The notes: generated by a model from the sequence alone, not told the origin. 64,000 nt of DNA from Amycolatopsis xylanica (GCF_900107045.1 NZ_FNON01000006.1:508754-572753), one strand, 5' to 3'; positions 26,262-33,667 are shown, counted from the stretch's first letter. Program-made: numbers and translations.

Positions 26262-26354
26262 GCGGATTTGGTATGATCGGTGCTGCGAGGTCCCCGTGGG
26301 GCCGAGTATGAGAGCCCGTGACGCGTCCGGACGGTCGTCTTGCGGGCTTTTCGC
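26262..26354 (+). ncRNA. Two-hairpin RNA-like element, copy 2
   Basis: Same organisation as copy 1: extended -10 TGG-TATGAT (box 26272-26277), hairpin GGTCCC-CGT-GGGGCC, conserved GAGTATG, second hairpin AGCCCG (26313-26318) with CGGGCT (26343-26348) and TTTT at 26348-26351. It ends 4 bp before the stop of the convergent DUF3800-like gene. Read on the minus strand the second stem is also terminator-like, so it may end that gene as well. The 60-bp spacer between copies shows no similarity to the unit. Confidence 0.5.
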
Positions 26355-26358
26355 CTGT

Positions 26359-26892
26359 TCAGGGGCGGATGATCGTGGTGACCAAGGGTGCGATCCGGCG
26401 CCGCCATTCCCCGCCTGCCCCATGACACCAGGCGATCGCGTCCGATAGCCACAGCAGTGGTTCCGCGGTCGAGTCGAGATGCTCGTAGGTCATTTCCGTT
26501 GCGGATGGCCGATTTCCCAGAGCTCTGCGCAACGTTTGCTTGTCGTGCGCGTTTCGGTCGTCCCGGGTATCGAGCACGAGACGATGTGCTCGAAGGCCGA
26601 GAAGATCCGTGACCGCACTGAACAGGCATGCCTGGCGAGCAGATTCTTCGGTTTTGCGGGTGCAGGTGGCCGAGTACAACCGCGCGCACACCGGCATCGC
26701 TTTCATCCGGTCCGCCAGCTGCCGTCTTCTCGGTGGTTTTTCCTTCCTGAAGTGCAGTTCGCGCTCGCCAGGGAGGAGAAGATGCTGGAGTTCCTTGCGC
26801 GTGGGCACAAGTTTGGCCGGTTCGACCACTGTCACGCAGATCAGATAGTGGTCGTCGCGGACCGACTCGTCGATGAATCCATGGACTGGCAC
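26359..26892 (-). CDS. DUF3800-like small protein
   Basis: A 177-residue protein beginning MPVHGFIDES, the FIDES-type acidic start of DUF3800 proteins, with further acidic clusters (RLVLDTRDDRNAHDKQ) and a C-terminal PLLWLSDAIAWCHG block at the position where the family has a conserved Asp. Family function is unknown; members are often seen in accessory and mobile-element settings, and a nuclease-like fold has been suggested. It is shorter than usual (family about 200-260). The GTG at 26892 has only a weak upstream ribosome-binding site. GC is lower than in neighbours. It interrupts the glycosyltransferase island and is read against the flanking genes. Confidence 0.6.
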   Translation of the reverse strand: MPVHGFIDESVRDDHYLICVTVVEPAKLVPTRKELQHLLLPGERELHFRKEKPPRRRQLADRMKAMPVCARLYSATCTRKTEESARQACLFSAVTDLLGLRAHRLVLDTRDDRNAHDKQTLRRALGNRPSATEMTYEHLDSTAEPLLWLSDAIAWCHGAGGEWRRRIAPLVTTIIRP

Positions 26893-27011
26893 CTGATCAT
26901 TTTCGCGGAGAGGTCCGACAATCCGCGTTCGGGTGTTGACTCAGAGTAGTCATGTGACCGTGGCATTCGTGCTCAGCTCGATGGGGTGAGTCCCGTGCCG
27001 GAGCGTGACCG

Positions 27012-27893
27012 GTGGACAATGGCCGGGTGACTGAGGATTCCCGCTATGGTGACCGGCTCGCCGTCGTGACCGTTACGTACTTCCCCGGCGAGACGCTCGA
27101 GCGGTTCCTGGACACGCTCGAAAAGGCGACCGACCGCGAGGTGCGGGTCGTCGTCGCGGACAACGCGTCGACCGATGGCGCGCCCGAGAAGGCCGCGCAG
27201 CGGGAGAACGTCACGTTGCTCAGCCTTGGCGAGAACCTCGGGTACGGCACGGCCGCGAACCGCGGGATCGCCGCGCTCGACGACAGTTACGGCTGGGTGG
27301 CCGTGGTGAACCCGGATCTGGAGTGGGAGCCGGGGTCGCTCGACGCGCTGGTCGAGGTCGCGCAGCGGTGGCCGAGGGGCGGGGCGTTCGGGCCGCTGAT
27401 CCACGATCAGGATGGCACCGTCTACCCGTCGGCGCGGCTGCTGCCGTCACTCGGCCGGGGGATCGGGCATGCCGTGTTCGGCAAGGTCTGGCCGGGGAAC
27501 CCGTGGACGCGGGAGTACCGGCAGGAGAACGCCACGCCGACCGAGCGGACCGCGGGCTGGCTTTCCGGGTCGTGCCAGCTGTTCCGGCGTGAGGCGTTCG
27601 AGTCGGTGAACGGGTTCGACACCCGCTACTTCATGTACTTCGAAGACGTCGACCTGGGCGATCGGCTGGCGCGCAAGGGCTGGCTGAACGTCTACGCGCC
27701 GTCGTCCAGCGTGATGCACATCGGCGGGCACGCGACCAAGCAGGCTTCCGCGAAGATGCTGGCCGCGCACCATGTCAGCGCCTACCGCTACCTCGCGGAC
27801 CGGCACCAGGGCCTGCTCTGGAAGCCGGTGCTCGCGGTCATCAAGGCGGGCCTGAAGCTGCGCCTGAAGGTCGCCACCCGCAAAGAGTCGTGA
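27012..27893 (+). CDS. wbbL: WbbL-like rhamnosyltransferase (GT2)
   Basis: A 293-residue GT-A enzyme closely matching the mycobacterial WbbL pattern: RLAVVTVTYFPGETLERFLDT, ADNASTDGAPE, GENLGYGTAANRGI, VVNPDLEW (metal-binding), GWLSGSCQLFRREAF and YFMYFEDVDLGDRL. WbbL transfers L-rhamnose from dTDP-rhamnose to decaprenyl-PP-GlcNAc, making the linker that joins arabinogalactan to peptidoglycan; rmlB-rmlD nearby make the donor. The GTG at 27012 is favoured by GGAG eight bases upstream; a GTG at 27027 is the alternative. The TGA stop (27891-27893) lies inside an extragenic palindrome. Confidence 0.88.
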   Translation: MDNGRVTEDSRYGDRLAVVTVTYFPGETLERFLDTLEKATDREVRVVVADNASTDGAPEKAAQRENVTLLSLGENLGYGTAANRGIAALDDSYGWVAVVNPDLEWEPGSLDALVEVAQRWPRGGAFGPLIHDQDGTVYPSARLLPSLGRGIGHAVFGKVWPGNPWTREYRQENATPTERTAGWLSGSCQLFRREAFESVNGFDTRYFMYFEDVDLGDRLARKGWLNVYAPSSSVMHIGGHATKQASAKMLAAHHVSAYRYLADRHQGLLWKPVLAVIKAGLKLRLKVATRKES

Positions 27894-27932
27894 GTGTTCC
27901 GGCCGGTTAGAACCGGCCATACCACTCACGAC
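27887..27932. repeat. Extragenic palindrome, family 1, copy d (overlaps wbbL stop)
   Basis: 22-bp arms (27887-27908 and 27911-27932) around AG with a few mismatches; outer ends GTCGTGAGTG/CACTCACGAC and core GGCCGGTTAGAACCGGCC, i.e. the reverse orientation of copies b and f. The left arm supplies the last Ser codon and the TGA stop of wbbL. Confidence 0.85.
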
Positions 27933-27974
27933 CCCCTTTGAGCTGCGGCGGGATAAAGCCCGCTTTATCCCGGG

Positions 27975-28415
27975 TTAGATCCCGTCGAGGCGGCGGGAGA
28001 GGTCTGAGACGCCGGTCGTCTGGGTCGTGGTGGGGATCAGGCCGGTGACCTGCTCCTCCTGCGGCTCCTGGGCGGGCTCCGGGCGGCGGGCGGCCGGGAG
28101 CGGGACCGTCATCGGCTTGGTGCGGGGCGTGGGCTTGGCCAGCGGGGCCGTGGCCTGCGGGCGGCGCTCGACCTCGAGGCGCTTGGTGGGCTGCTGCCTG
28201 GCCAGGTGGTGATCGTTGTCCTCGATCATCGACGCGGGCAGCTGCGTGGTGGTGTCCGGGTCGTCCGCGCGGTCGATCTCGGCGACCACGGATCTCGGGA
28301 TCTGCTGGGTGTTGGAGGAGTCCATCGGCGACGTCGCGTTGTCCGGCGTGACGACGAATGCTCCCCGAGCGCGCGCACGCGCCAGCAGGGCGTCCGCACG
28401 ATCGCGGGGGTCCAT
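27975..28415 (-). CDS. Conserved hypothetical protein, low complexity
   Basis: 146 residues. A short helical N-terminus (MDPRDRADALLARARARGAF) is followed by a Pro/Thr/Gln/Arg-rich, probably disordered chain ending SDLSRRLDGI. No signal peptide, membrane segment or catalytic motif. It is divergent from manC across about 140 bp. The frame has consistent high third-position GC, which supports real coding, but I assign no function. Proteins like this beside manC/wbbL in related genera are annotated only as hypothetical (recall, unverified). Confidence 0.65.
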   Translation of the reverse strand: MDPRDRADALLARARARGAFVVTPDNATSPMDSSNTQQIPRSVVAEIDRADDPDTTTQLPASMIEDNDHHLARQQPTKRLEVERRPQATAPLAKPTPRTKPMTVPLPAARRPEPAQEPQEEQVTGLIPTTTQTTGVSDLSRRLDGI

Positions 28416-28554
28416 CCCCTTGGCCTCCCGACTCGACCCGAGGCCCTCTGGGAAGAGGGCCGCCTGTGTGCAATCTAGGGTAGGCCCTCGGAGCGTCCGC
28501 CGTCAGTGTTTCCCGCGGCTTGTCGCCGAGTGGGGCGTGATAAAGGAGGAACGG

Positions 28555-29631
28555 TTGTCCGAGCTGGGTGTCGATGCGGTCGTGCTGGTCGGTGGCAAGG
28601 GAACCCGGCTGCGGCCGCTGACCTTGTCGGCGCCGAAGCCGATGCTGCCGACGGCGGGCACGCCGTTCCTGTCCCACCTGCTTTCCCGGATCAAGGCCGC
28701 CGGCATCACCCATGTGGTGCTCGGCACGTCGTACCGGGCCGAGGTGTTCCAGGAATACTTCGGCGACGGCTCGGCGCTGGGCCTCGAGATCGAGTACGTG
28801 GTCGAGGACGTGCCGCTGGACACCGCGGGCGCCATCCGCAATGTCTACGACCGGCTGCGCGCCAACGACGCGGTGATCTTCAACGGCGACATCCTGTCCG
28901 GCGCCGACCTCGGCGCGCTGGTCGGCACGCACCGTGAGTCGGGCGCTGACGTGACATTGCACCTGCAGCGGGTCGAAGACCCCAGCCGGTTCGGTTCGGT
29001 GCCCACCGACGAAACCGGGCGGGTGCTGGAGTTCCTGGAGAAGACGCCGAATCCGCCGACCGACCAGATCAACGCCGGGTGCTACGTGTTCCGGCGCTCG
29101 GTGATCGAGTCCATTCCGGTCGGGCGACCGGTTTCGGTGGAACGGGAGACCTTCCCGCGGTTGCTGGCTTCGGGCGCGCACGTGCACGGGTTCGTCGACT
29201 CGTCGTACTGGCTGGACGTCGGCACCCCCGAGGCGTTCGTGCTGGGCTCGTCCGACCTCGTGCGCGGCCTCGCGCCGACGTCGGCGCTGCCCGGCCCGGT
29301 CGGTGAGGCGCTGCTGATCGACGGCGCCAAGGTGGCCGACGACGCCGTGCTGACCGGCGGCTCGACGATCGGCGCTGGCGCCATCGTCGGCGCCGGCGCA
29401 AGGGTCTCCGGGTCGGTGGTCTTCGACGGCGCGTCGATCGCGGACGGCGCCGTCGTCGAGCGGTCGGTGCTGGGCGCCGGGGCCAAGGTCGGCGCCGGCG
29501 CGGTGCTGCGTGGCGTGGTGCTGGGTGACGGCGCCTCGGTCGGCGCAGGCTGTGAGCTGCTCGACGGCGCCCGCGTCTGGCCGGGATTCGAGCTGCCGGA
29601 CGGATCCGTCCGCTTTTGGAGCGACGCGTAG
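28555..29631 (+). CDS. manC: Mannose-1-phosphate guanylyltransferase / NDP-sugar pyrophosphorylase
   Basis: A 358-residue nucleotidyltransferase. The N-terminal domain has the activated-sugar signature VLVGGKGTRLRPLTLSAPKP, FNGDILSG (metal-binding Asp) and INAGCYVFRRSVIE. The C-terminal part (from about residue 250) is a left-handed beta helix of hexapeptide repeats (for example VLTGGSTIGAGAIVGAGARV). It matches the mycobacterial enzyme beside wbbL that makes GDP-mannose for mannolipids and glycans. The start is TTG at 28555, four bases after AAAGGAGGA; this unusually strong site decides it. The next gene starts 2 bp after the stop. Confidence 0.88.
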   Translation: MSELGVDAVVLVGGKGTRLRPLTLSAPKPMLPTAGTPFLSHLLSRIKAAGITHVVLGTSYRAEVFQEYFGDGSALGLEIEYVVEDVPLDTAGAIRNVYDRLRANDAVIFNGDILSGADLGALVGTHRESGADVTLHLQRVEDPSRFGSVPTDETGRVLEFLEKTPNPPTDQINAGCYVFRRSVIESIPVGRPVSVERETFPRLLASGAHVHGFVDSSYWLDVGTPEAFVLGSSDLVRGLAPTSALPGPVGEALLIDGAKVADDAVLTGGSTIGAGAIVGAGARVSGSVVFDGASIADGAVVERSVLGAGAKVGAGAVLRGVVLGDGASVGAGCELLDGARVWPGFELPDGSVRFWSDA

Positions 29632-29633
29632 CC

Positions 29634-30530
29634 ATGCGCTGGCGGCCGTCGTTCGAACTGGACCTGGCGAGGGTCCTGGCGCCGCTGCGCCGGGGCGCGG
29701 CCTCGCCGAACCTGGTTCGCGACGCCGCGGGCACCTGGTGGTACGCGACGAACACCCGCGACGGCGGCAGCACACTCGCACTGCGCCGCCGCCCCGACGG
29801 CGAGATCGAGGCCGCGGCCTGGGGCCCCGGCGCGGACCGCCTGCTCGACGGGGTGCCCGCGTTGCTGGGCGCCGACGACGATCCGCGTGACTTCGTCGCG
29901 CATCACGACGTCATCGCGCAGGCGCGGCGCGGCATGCCCGGCCTGCGGCTCGGCTCGACCGGGCGGGTCTGGGACAGCCTGGTGCTCGCCATCCTGGAGC
30001 AGAAGGTGGCGGGCAAGGAGGCCATCCGGTCGTGGAAGGAGCTCTGCCGCTGGTTCGGCGAGCCCGCGCCCGGCCCCGGCCCGGCGGGACTGCGGGTACC
30101 GCCCAGCCCGAAGGCCGTTCTCTCCATTGTGGACTGGAAATGGCATCGGGCCGGCGTCGACAGCACCCGGCGCGGCACGCTGATCCGCGCCGCGCGGGTC
30201 GCCAATGGACTGGAGCGGGCCGCCGAACTGCGTGGCGTGGAAGGAAGAACCCTGCTGCGGAAGGTGCCCGGCATCGGCGTCTGGACGGCGGCCGAGGTCG
30301 CGCAGCGGGCCTGGGGTGACCCGGACGCGGTCAGCTTCGGCGACTACAACATCCCGAGCCTGGTCGGGCACGCCCTGCTCGGCACCGAGTTGGATGACCG
30401 CGGCATGCACGCCGTGCTCGCCCCGTACGCGCCGCAACGCCAGCGCGCCATCCGCTACCTCATGGCCGCCGGCGTCTCCGCGCCGCGCCGTGGTCCGCGA
30501 ATCGAACTGCGCGACTACCGCGCGATGTGA
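29634..30530 (+). CDS. DNA-3-methyladenine glycosylase II-like (AlkA/HhH-GPD)
   Basis: A 298-residue base-excision repair protein. The HhH-GPD module contains LLRKVPGIGVWTAAEVAQRA (helix-hairpin-helix) and SFGDYNIPSLVGHALLG, with the catalytic Asp in the GDYN position, and WDSLVLAILEQKVAGKEA at the start of the domain. It has an N-terminal AlkA-like beta domain. It excises alkylated bases from DNA. The ATG at 29634 lies 2 bp after the manC stop, so the two are co-transcribed though functionally unrelated. A large hairpin begins 17 bp after the stop. Confidence 0.88.
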   Translation: MRWRPSFELDLARVLAPLRRGAASPNLVRDAAGTWWYATNTRDGGSTLALRRRPDGEIEAAAWGPGADRLLDGVPALLGADDDPRDFVAHHDVIAQARRGMPGLRLGSTGRVWDSLVLAILEQKVAGKEAIRSWKELCRWFGEPAPGPGPAGLRVPPSPKAVLSIVDWKWHRAGVDSTRRGTLIRAARVANGLERAAELRGVEGRTLLRKVPGIGVWTAAEVAQRAWGDPDAVSFGDYNIPSLVGHALLGTELDDRGMHAVLAPYAPQRQRAIRYLMAAGVSAPRRGPRIELRDYRAM

Positions 30531-30546
30531 CACATAGGGTTCGCGA

Positions 30547-30599
30547 GCGTCGCACAGGTTGAACGTTGTGAACGGGGCGTTCGCAACGTTGAGCGACGC
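30547..30599 (+). terminator. Long three-part hairpin after the glycosylase gene
   Basis: Nested arms: outer GCGTCGC (30547-30553) with GCGACGC (30593-30599), middle AACGTTG (30562-30568) with CAACGTT (30584-30590), inner GAAC (30570-30573) with GTTC (30579-30582). The internal loops are asymmetric. It starts 17 bp past the stop codon and could terminate the manC-glycosylase transcript or stabilise its end. Confidence 0.5.
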
Positions 30600-30845
30600 A
30601 TACGCCCCGCTCACTACGTGTGTGGACGTTGGCTGGCTTGTGATCGGGCCGCTGGCTGTGGCCGGGTTTCGCGTGCTCACGCGTCGACTGACAACGCAAG
30701 CCAAGCCTTAACTGCCCGGCATTGGGTTCTATTGAGGGGAAAGCCAAAGGTGGCGTGTTCTGGCCCGGTCGGCGTGGGCTTCTTCGGCCAAGTTCGCTGG
30801 GTCGGGCGGCGTGGTTTGCGCGAGTGGGCGAGGGAGGCGAAGTGC

Positions 30846-30889
30846 TCGTGCGCGTTGCGGGCGGTTAGAACCGCCCGCAACGCGCACGA
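30846..30889. repeat. Extragenic palindrome, family 1, copy e
   Basis: Perfect 21-bp arms (30846-30866 and 30869-30889) around AG; outer TCGTGCGCG and core GGGCGGTTAGAACCGCCC. It is the reverse-orientation partner of copy c and lies 10 bp from the stop of the P/Q-rich gene on the minus strand. Confidence 0.85.
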
Positions 30890-30899
30890 CTCTGATCGG

Positions 30900-31190
30900 C
30901 TACCAGCCTTGGGGCGGCGGGGGCGGCTGCTGCGGGTACTGGGGACCGGGCGGCTGCTGCGGTGGGTACCCAGGCTGCTGCGGGTACTGCTGCTGCGGGT
31001 ACCCGGGCTGTTGCGGATATCCCGGCTGCTGCGGGTAGCCCTGGGGTGGGTAGCCCTGCTGCGGATACTGGCCGGGGTACTGCTGCGGCGGATACTTCGG
31101 CTTGTTGTTGTTCTTCAGCACCAGTACGAGCGCGACGGCGCCGCCCGCGAGCACCGCCAGCAGGATCACAAGTTCAAGCAGCCCGATCAT
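30900..31190 (-). CDS. Small membrane protein with Pro/Gln/Tyr-rich tail
   Basis: 96 residues: one N-terminal transmembrane helix (IGLLELVILLAVLAGGAVALVLVL, about 2-25), a short basic KNNNKPK, then a repetitive tail of PQQ, GYPQQ and QYPQQ units ending PPPPPQGW. Such tails are often cytoplasmic or periplasmic interaction regions; nothing more can be assigned. A second protein of the same plan, also ending PPPQGW, lies at 32612-33100, so the pair frames the GntR/membrane protein operon. Confidence 0.75.
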   Translation of the reverse strand: MIGLLELVILLAVLAGGAVALVLVLKNNNKPKYPPQQYPGQYPQQGYPPQGYPQQPGYPQQPGYPQQQYPQQPGYPPQQPPGPQYPQQPPPPPQGW

Positions 31191-31235
31191 GCCTCTCCTG
31201 CCACCCGGTTCAGGATCATCGTAGGCGAAGAGCCG

Positions 31236-31640
31236 TCAGTGCGCGGGACGCTCACGGAGTCCGAGCGCCTTGATCGGCGTCACGTTGCCTTCCAGCGCGG
31301 CGCTGACGATCGCGAGCGCCTCGCCCTGGCTGAGCCCGAGCTTGCGGGTGATGCTCGCGTAGTCCGCCGCGGCCTGCTGCGCACGTTGCCTGCCCTGGTC
31401 GCCGGAAGCCCCGACGAAACTGCCCGCCCGTCCGCGGGTTTCGATGAGCCCGGCCTCTTCGAGCTCGCGGTAGGCGCGGGCGATCGTGTTCGGCGCGATG
31501 CCGAGATCGGCGGCGAGCTTGCGCACGGTCGGCAGTTTCGTGCCGACCGGCAGCGTGCGGTCGTTGATCTGCTGCGCGAGCGAAGACCGGACTTGCTCGT
31601 ACGGCGGGACCGGTGAGGTGTTGTCCACGCTGACGATCAT
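31236..31640 (-). CDS. GntR family regulator, YtrA type
   Basis: 134 residues. A complete GntR winged helix occupies residues 1-75 (PPYEQVRSSLAQQINDR, LPTVRKLAADLGIAPNTIA, RAYRELEEAGLIETRGRAGSFV), followed by only about 55 residues of helix, the short effector/dimer region of YtrA-type members. These usually repress the ABC-transporter or membrane operon they sit in. The ATG overlaps the stop of the upstream membrane protein by 4 bp, so regulator and target are translated together. A 19-bp perfect dyad at the operon promoter is the likely operator. Confidence 0.9.
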   Translation of the reverse strand: MIVSVDNTSPVPPYEQVRSSLAQQINDRTLPVGTKLPTVRKLAADLGIAPNTIARAYRELEEAGLIETRGRAGSFVGASGDQGRQRAQQAAADYASITRKLGLSQGEALAIVSAALEGNVTPIKALGLRERPAH

Positions 31641-32542
31641 GAAGCCGCCTTTCGGTCCTTTGTGGATGATGAAGAAGTGACGGCTGCGAGTTGGTCGGGT
31701 GAGGGCAGTTTACGGAAGTAGCGGTCTTGGATCAGCGCGGCCGCGTAGGGCACCAGGCTCAGTGCCACGTATGCACCCGCGGCGAGCCGTAGTGGTGTGG
31801 CGATTTGGGAGTTGAAGACGAGAAGCCCGCCGAGCGCCGCCACCCATGGAGAGACGTAGCGGTGGATGTCCTCGGTCCGAAGTAGGTCGTCCACGGCCAG
31901 GGACGCGGCATCTTCGGCGAGTGCGGGCCTGCGCAGCGTGCGGATGAGGATCGAGCCGTAGATCAGGGCGCACAGAACCACGGCACCGGTGAACAGCAAC
32001 GAGGTTCGCAGCTGGTCTCCATCAGACGACCGCATCGTCAGCACGATGCCCAGCGCTAGCCCGCCGGGGAAGGTGACGGTCAGTGTCACCAAGAACCAGC
32101 CGCCGAGGATTTGCGGTATGGAGCGTGCCGATGTGCTGGCCGCCCGCCGTGGAAGGACCTTGGCGAGCTCCTGTTCCATACGGGAAAAGGCATACCAGCG
32201 AGCCCAGGGGAGCAGCACTGCGAGAGCTCCGCCCAGCGCTGCTCCGGCACCCTGGACCCTGGTCGCCCACTCCGTGTTCAGCGTGCTGAGGAGCACCATT
32301 CCGGCCATGAGCGCGACCGAACACAGCAAATTGAGAACCTGCTGTGAAGCTTTCTGGTCGACGGATCTGACCAGCCTGGGGGACAGCCGGGCGGTCAGCA
32401 GCCAGTTGGGGATGGAGACGGGTGCGCCGCGTGCGGTCAGCCAGGTCGCCGCCCGGCCGACTTCGAGCCAGGTGGGTTCGATCAGCCTGGCCGGTGTGCC
32501 AGGTTGTGCCGATGGTGGTCCGGTGAAGTCGGCGACGGTCAT
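31637..32542 (-). CDS. Polytopic membrane protein co-transcribed with a GntR regulator
   Basis: 301 residues with a soluble N-terminus of about 70 residues and then about six hydrophobic helices (for example LLCSVALMAGMVLLSTL, GAALGGALAVLLPW, ILGGWFLVTLTVTF and LLFTGAVVLCALIYGSILI). No recognised family. No ABC ATPase is nearby, unlike most YtrA-type operons. The ATG at 32542 is preceded by GGGGGAGAA. Upstream lies the 19-bp dyad, so expression is probably repressed by the downstream GntR. It ends overlapping the GntR start by 4 bp. Confidence 0.75.
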   Translation of the reverse strand: MTVADFTGPPSAQPGTPARLIEPTWLEVGRAATWLTARGAPVSIPNWLLTARLSPRLVRSVDQKASQQVLNLLCSVALMAGMVLLSTLNTEWATRVQGAGAALGGALAVLLPWARWYAFSRMEQELAKVLPRRAASTSARSIPQILGGWFLVTLTVTFPGGLALGIVLTMRSSDGDQLRTSLLFTGAVVLCALIYGSILIRTLRRPALAEDAASLAVDDLLRTEDIHRYVSPWVAALGGLLVFNSQIATPLRLAAGAYVALSLVPYAAALIQDRYFRKLPSPDQLAAVTSSSSTKDRKAAS

Positions 32543-32556
32543 TTCTCCCCCTCGGA

Positions 32557-32600
32557 TGTATCAGACCTTGTGTCATCAATGTGACACAAGGTCTGATACA
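32557..32600. promoter_or_regulatory. 19-bp perfect inverted repeat, probable GntR operator
   Basis: Arms at 32557-32575 and 32582-32600 are perfectly complementary around TCAATG; each contains CAGACCTTGTGTCA or its complement. It ends 14 bp upstream of the membrane-protein ATG at 32542. A TTGACT (minus strand, 32602-32607) just beyond it is a plausible -35 box, placing the dyad between -35 and the start. Autoregulation by the YtrA-type GntR is the simplest reading. Confidence 0.65.
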
Positions 32601-32611
32601 AAGTCAAGGGG

Positions 32612-33100
32612 TTACCAGCCTTGCGGCGGCGGGCCCTGCTGACCGGGGTTGGGGTAGGGCTGCGTGCCCGGCTGCGGCGGGTACGGCTGCTGGCCCTGCG
32701 GGAACGCGGGCTGCGGGAACCCGCCGGACGGCGGCTGCGGCTGTCCCCAAGCGGGCTGCGCGGGCGGCGGGAAGCCCGGCTGGGCGGGCGGGAATCCCGG
32801 TTGCTGCGGCGGCGGAAAGCCTTGCTGCGGCGGCGGGAAGCCCTGGTCGAAACCCTGCTGCTGCGGCGGCGGGAAACCGGCCTGCGGGGGTGGCTGCGGG
32901 AAGTTCGGGTTGGCCGGAGGGAAGCTCTGCTGGGGGAAGCCCTGCTTCTTCTTCTCCTGGTTGACCTTGACCACGAAGTAGATGATGACGCCCAGGACGA
33001 TCAGTCCCAGAATGATCAGGACCACCCAGCCTGATCCGTCACCGCTGCCACTGGTGTGGACCCGCACGCGCGCGGGAGACGGCCCCATGAACGACGACAT
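32612..33100 (-). CDS. Membrane protein with Pro/Gln/Phe-rich tail
   Basis: 162 residues. After about 24 polar residues comes one transmembrane helix (GWVVLIILGLIVLGVIIYFVV), a basic KVNQEKKKQ, and a long tail of GFPPPQQ-type repeats ending GQQGPPPQGW. The plan and the final PPPQGW match the small protein at 30900-31190, although the repeat unit is Phe- rather than Tyr-based. The tail is likely disordered and may bind a partner through repeated aromatic residues (inference). It is co-directional with, and upstream of, the GntR operon dyad. Confidence 0.75.
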   Translation of the reverse strand: MSSFMGPSPARVRVHTSGSGDGSGWVVLIILGLIVLGVIIYFVVKVNQEKKKQGFPQQSFPPANPNFPQPPPQAGFPPPQQQGFDQGFPPPQQGFPPPQQPGFPPAQPGFPPPAQPAWGQPQPPSGGFPQPAFPQGQQPYPPQPGTQPYPNPGQQGPPPQGW

Positions 33101-33130
33101 CGAAGTACCCCTCTGTCTGATGCCGTCACC

Positions 33131-33667
33131 CTAACCGGCCATGACCGCCGAATGGACCAGTTCGGTCAAATCCTCCGATCCGTCAGGCAAACCGGTGACG
33201 GGCCACCATTGCAAATCATCCGATTCGTCACTGAGGACCGGTTTTGCGCCTTCCGGGGCACGGATCGCGAAGCGTACGTCGAAATGTCGCGTCGGCACGC
33301 CGAGTGAGCAGGTGATCGGATGAACGTCGAGATGGACCGGCACCGGGTCGAGCACCAGGCCGTCCATTCCGGACTCCTCACGGGCCTCGCGCAGCGCCGC
33401 GGCGGCCAGTGAGACGTCCTCCGGCTCGCAGTGGCCGCCGAGCTGCAGCCAGCGGCCGACTCTCGGGTGCAGGGTGAGCAGCACGTTCGACCCGGACGCG
33501 TCGAGCACGACCGCTGACGCGGTCAGGTGACCGGCTTCGCACGAGCGCGCGCACGCGTCCTCGCGGGCGGCGAGGAAACCGAGGAAGGCCTGGCGCAGCG
33601 ACTCCTGGCCGGGCAGCGACGGCCGCCATTTGTCCAAAGTGGAGACCGCGTCCTGGTGCAGCGTCAC
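33131..33667 (-). CDS. NUDIX hydrolase
   Basis: 178 residues with a Nudix box near the middle: GGHCEPEDVSLAAAALREA continuing to REESGMDG, fitting GX5EX7REUXEEXGU with small deviations. Nudix enzymes cleave a nucleoside diphosphate linked to another group. The GTG at 33667 overlaps the fbiB stop (GTGA), so the gene is translated with fbiB and belongs to the F420 operon. It may sanitise or recycle a nucleotide linked to F420 synthesis, but that is inference. Confidence 0.85.
   Translation of the reverse strand: MTLHQDAVSTLDKWRPSLPGQESLRQAFLGFLAAREDACARSCEAGHLTASAVVLDASGSNVLLTLHPRVGRWLQLGGHCEPEDVSLAAAALREAREESGMDGLVLDPVPVHLDVHPITCSLGVPTRHFDVRFAIRAPEGAKPVLSDESDDLQWWPVTGLPDGSEDLTELVHSAVMAG

Larger units (their letters stand above)
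30531..30899. other. Intergenic region between convergent genes
   Basis: 369 bp without a gene. It holds a long imperfect hairpin (30547-30599) just after the glycosylase stop and a family 1 palindrome (30846-30889) just before the stop of the opposing P/Q-rich gene. I see no gene or recognisable motif in 30600-30845. Confidence 0.5.

Noticed and set aside
26079..26423. A minus-strand frame across the tandem RNA-like units giving a repeated peptide (KSPQDDRP ... ILGPTG)
   Set aside because: The similarity between the two peptide blocks follows from the repeated RNA hairpins; base differences keep stem pairing rather than protein sequence, and the frame overlaps the DUF3800-like gene end.
19281..27893. 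The glycosyltransferase island considered as a secondary-metabolite or O-antigen cluster
   Set aside because: No polymerase, flippase, polyketide or peptide synthetase genes; rmlBD, wbbL, manC and LCP neighbours fit a core cell-wall locus instead.
30900..33100. Repetitive DNA in the P/Q-rich genes, considered as a CRISPR array or minisatellite
   Set aside because: Repeats are codon-phased (Pro-Gln-Gln-Gly-Tyr/Phe), irregular in length and lie inside open frames with an N-terminal membrane helix; no spacer structure.
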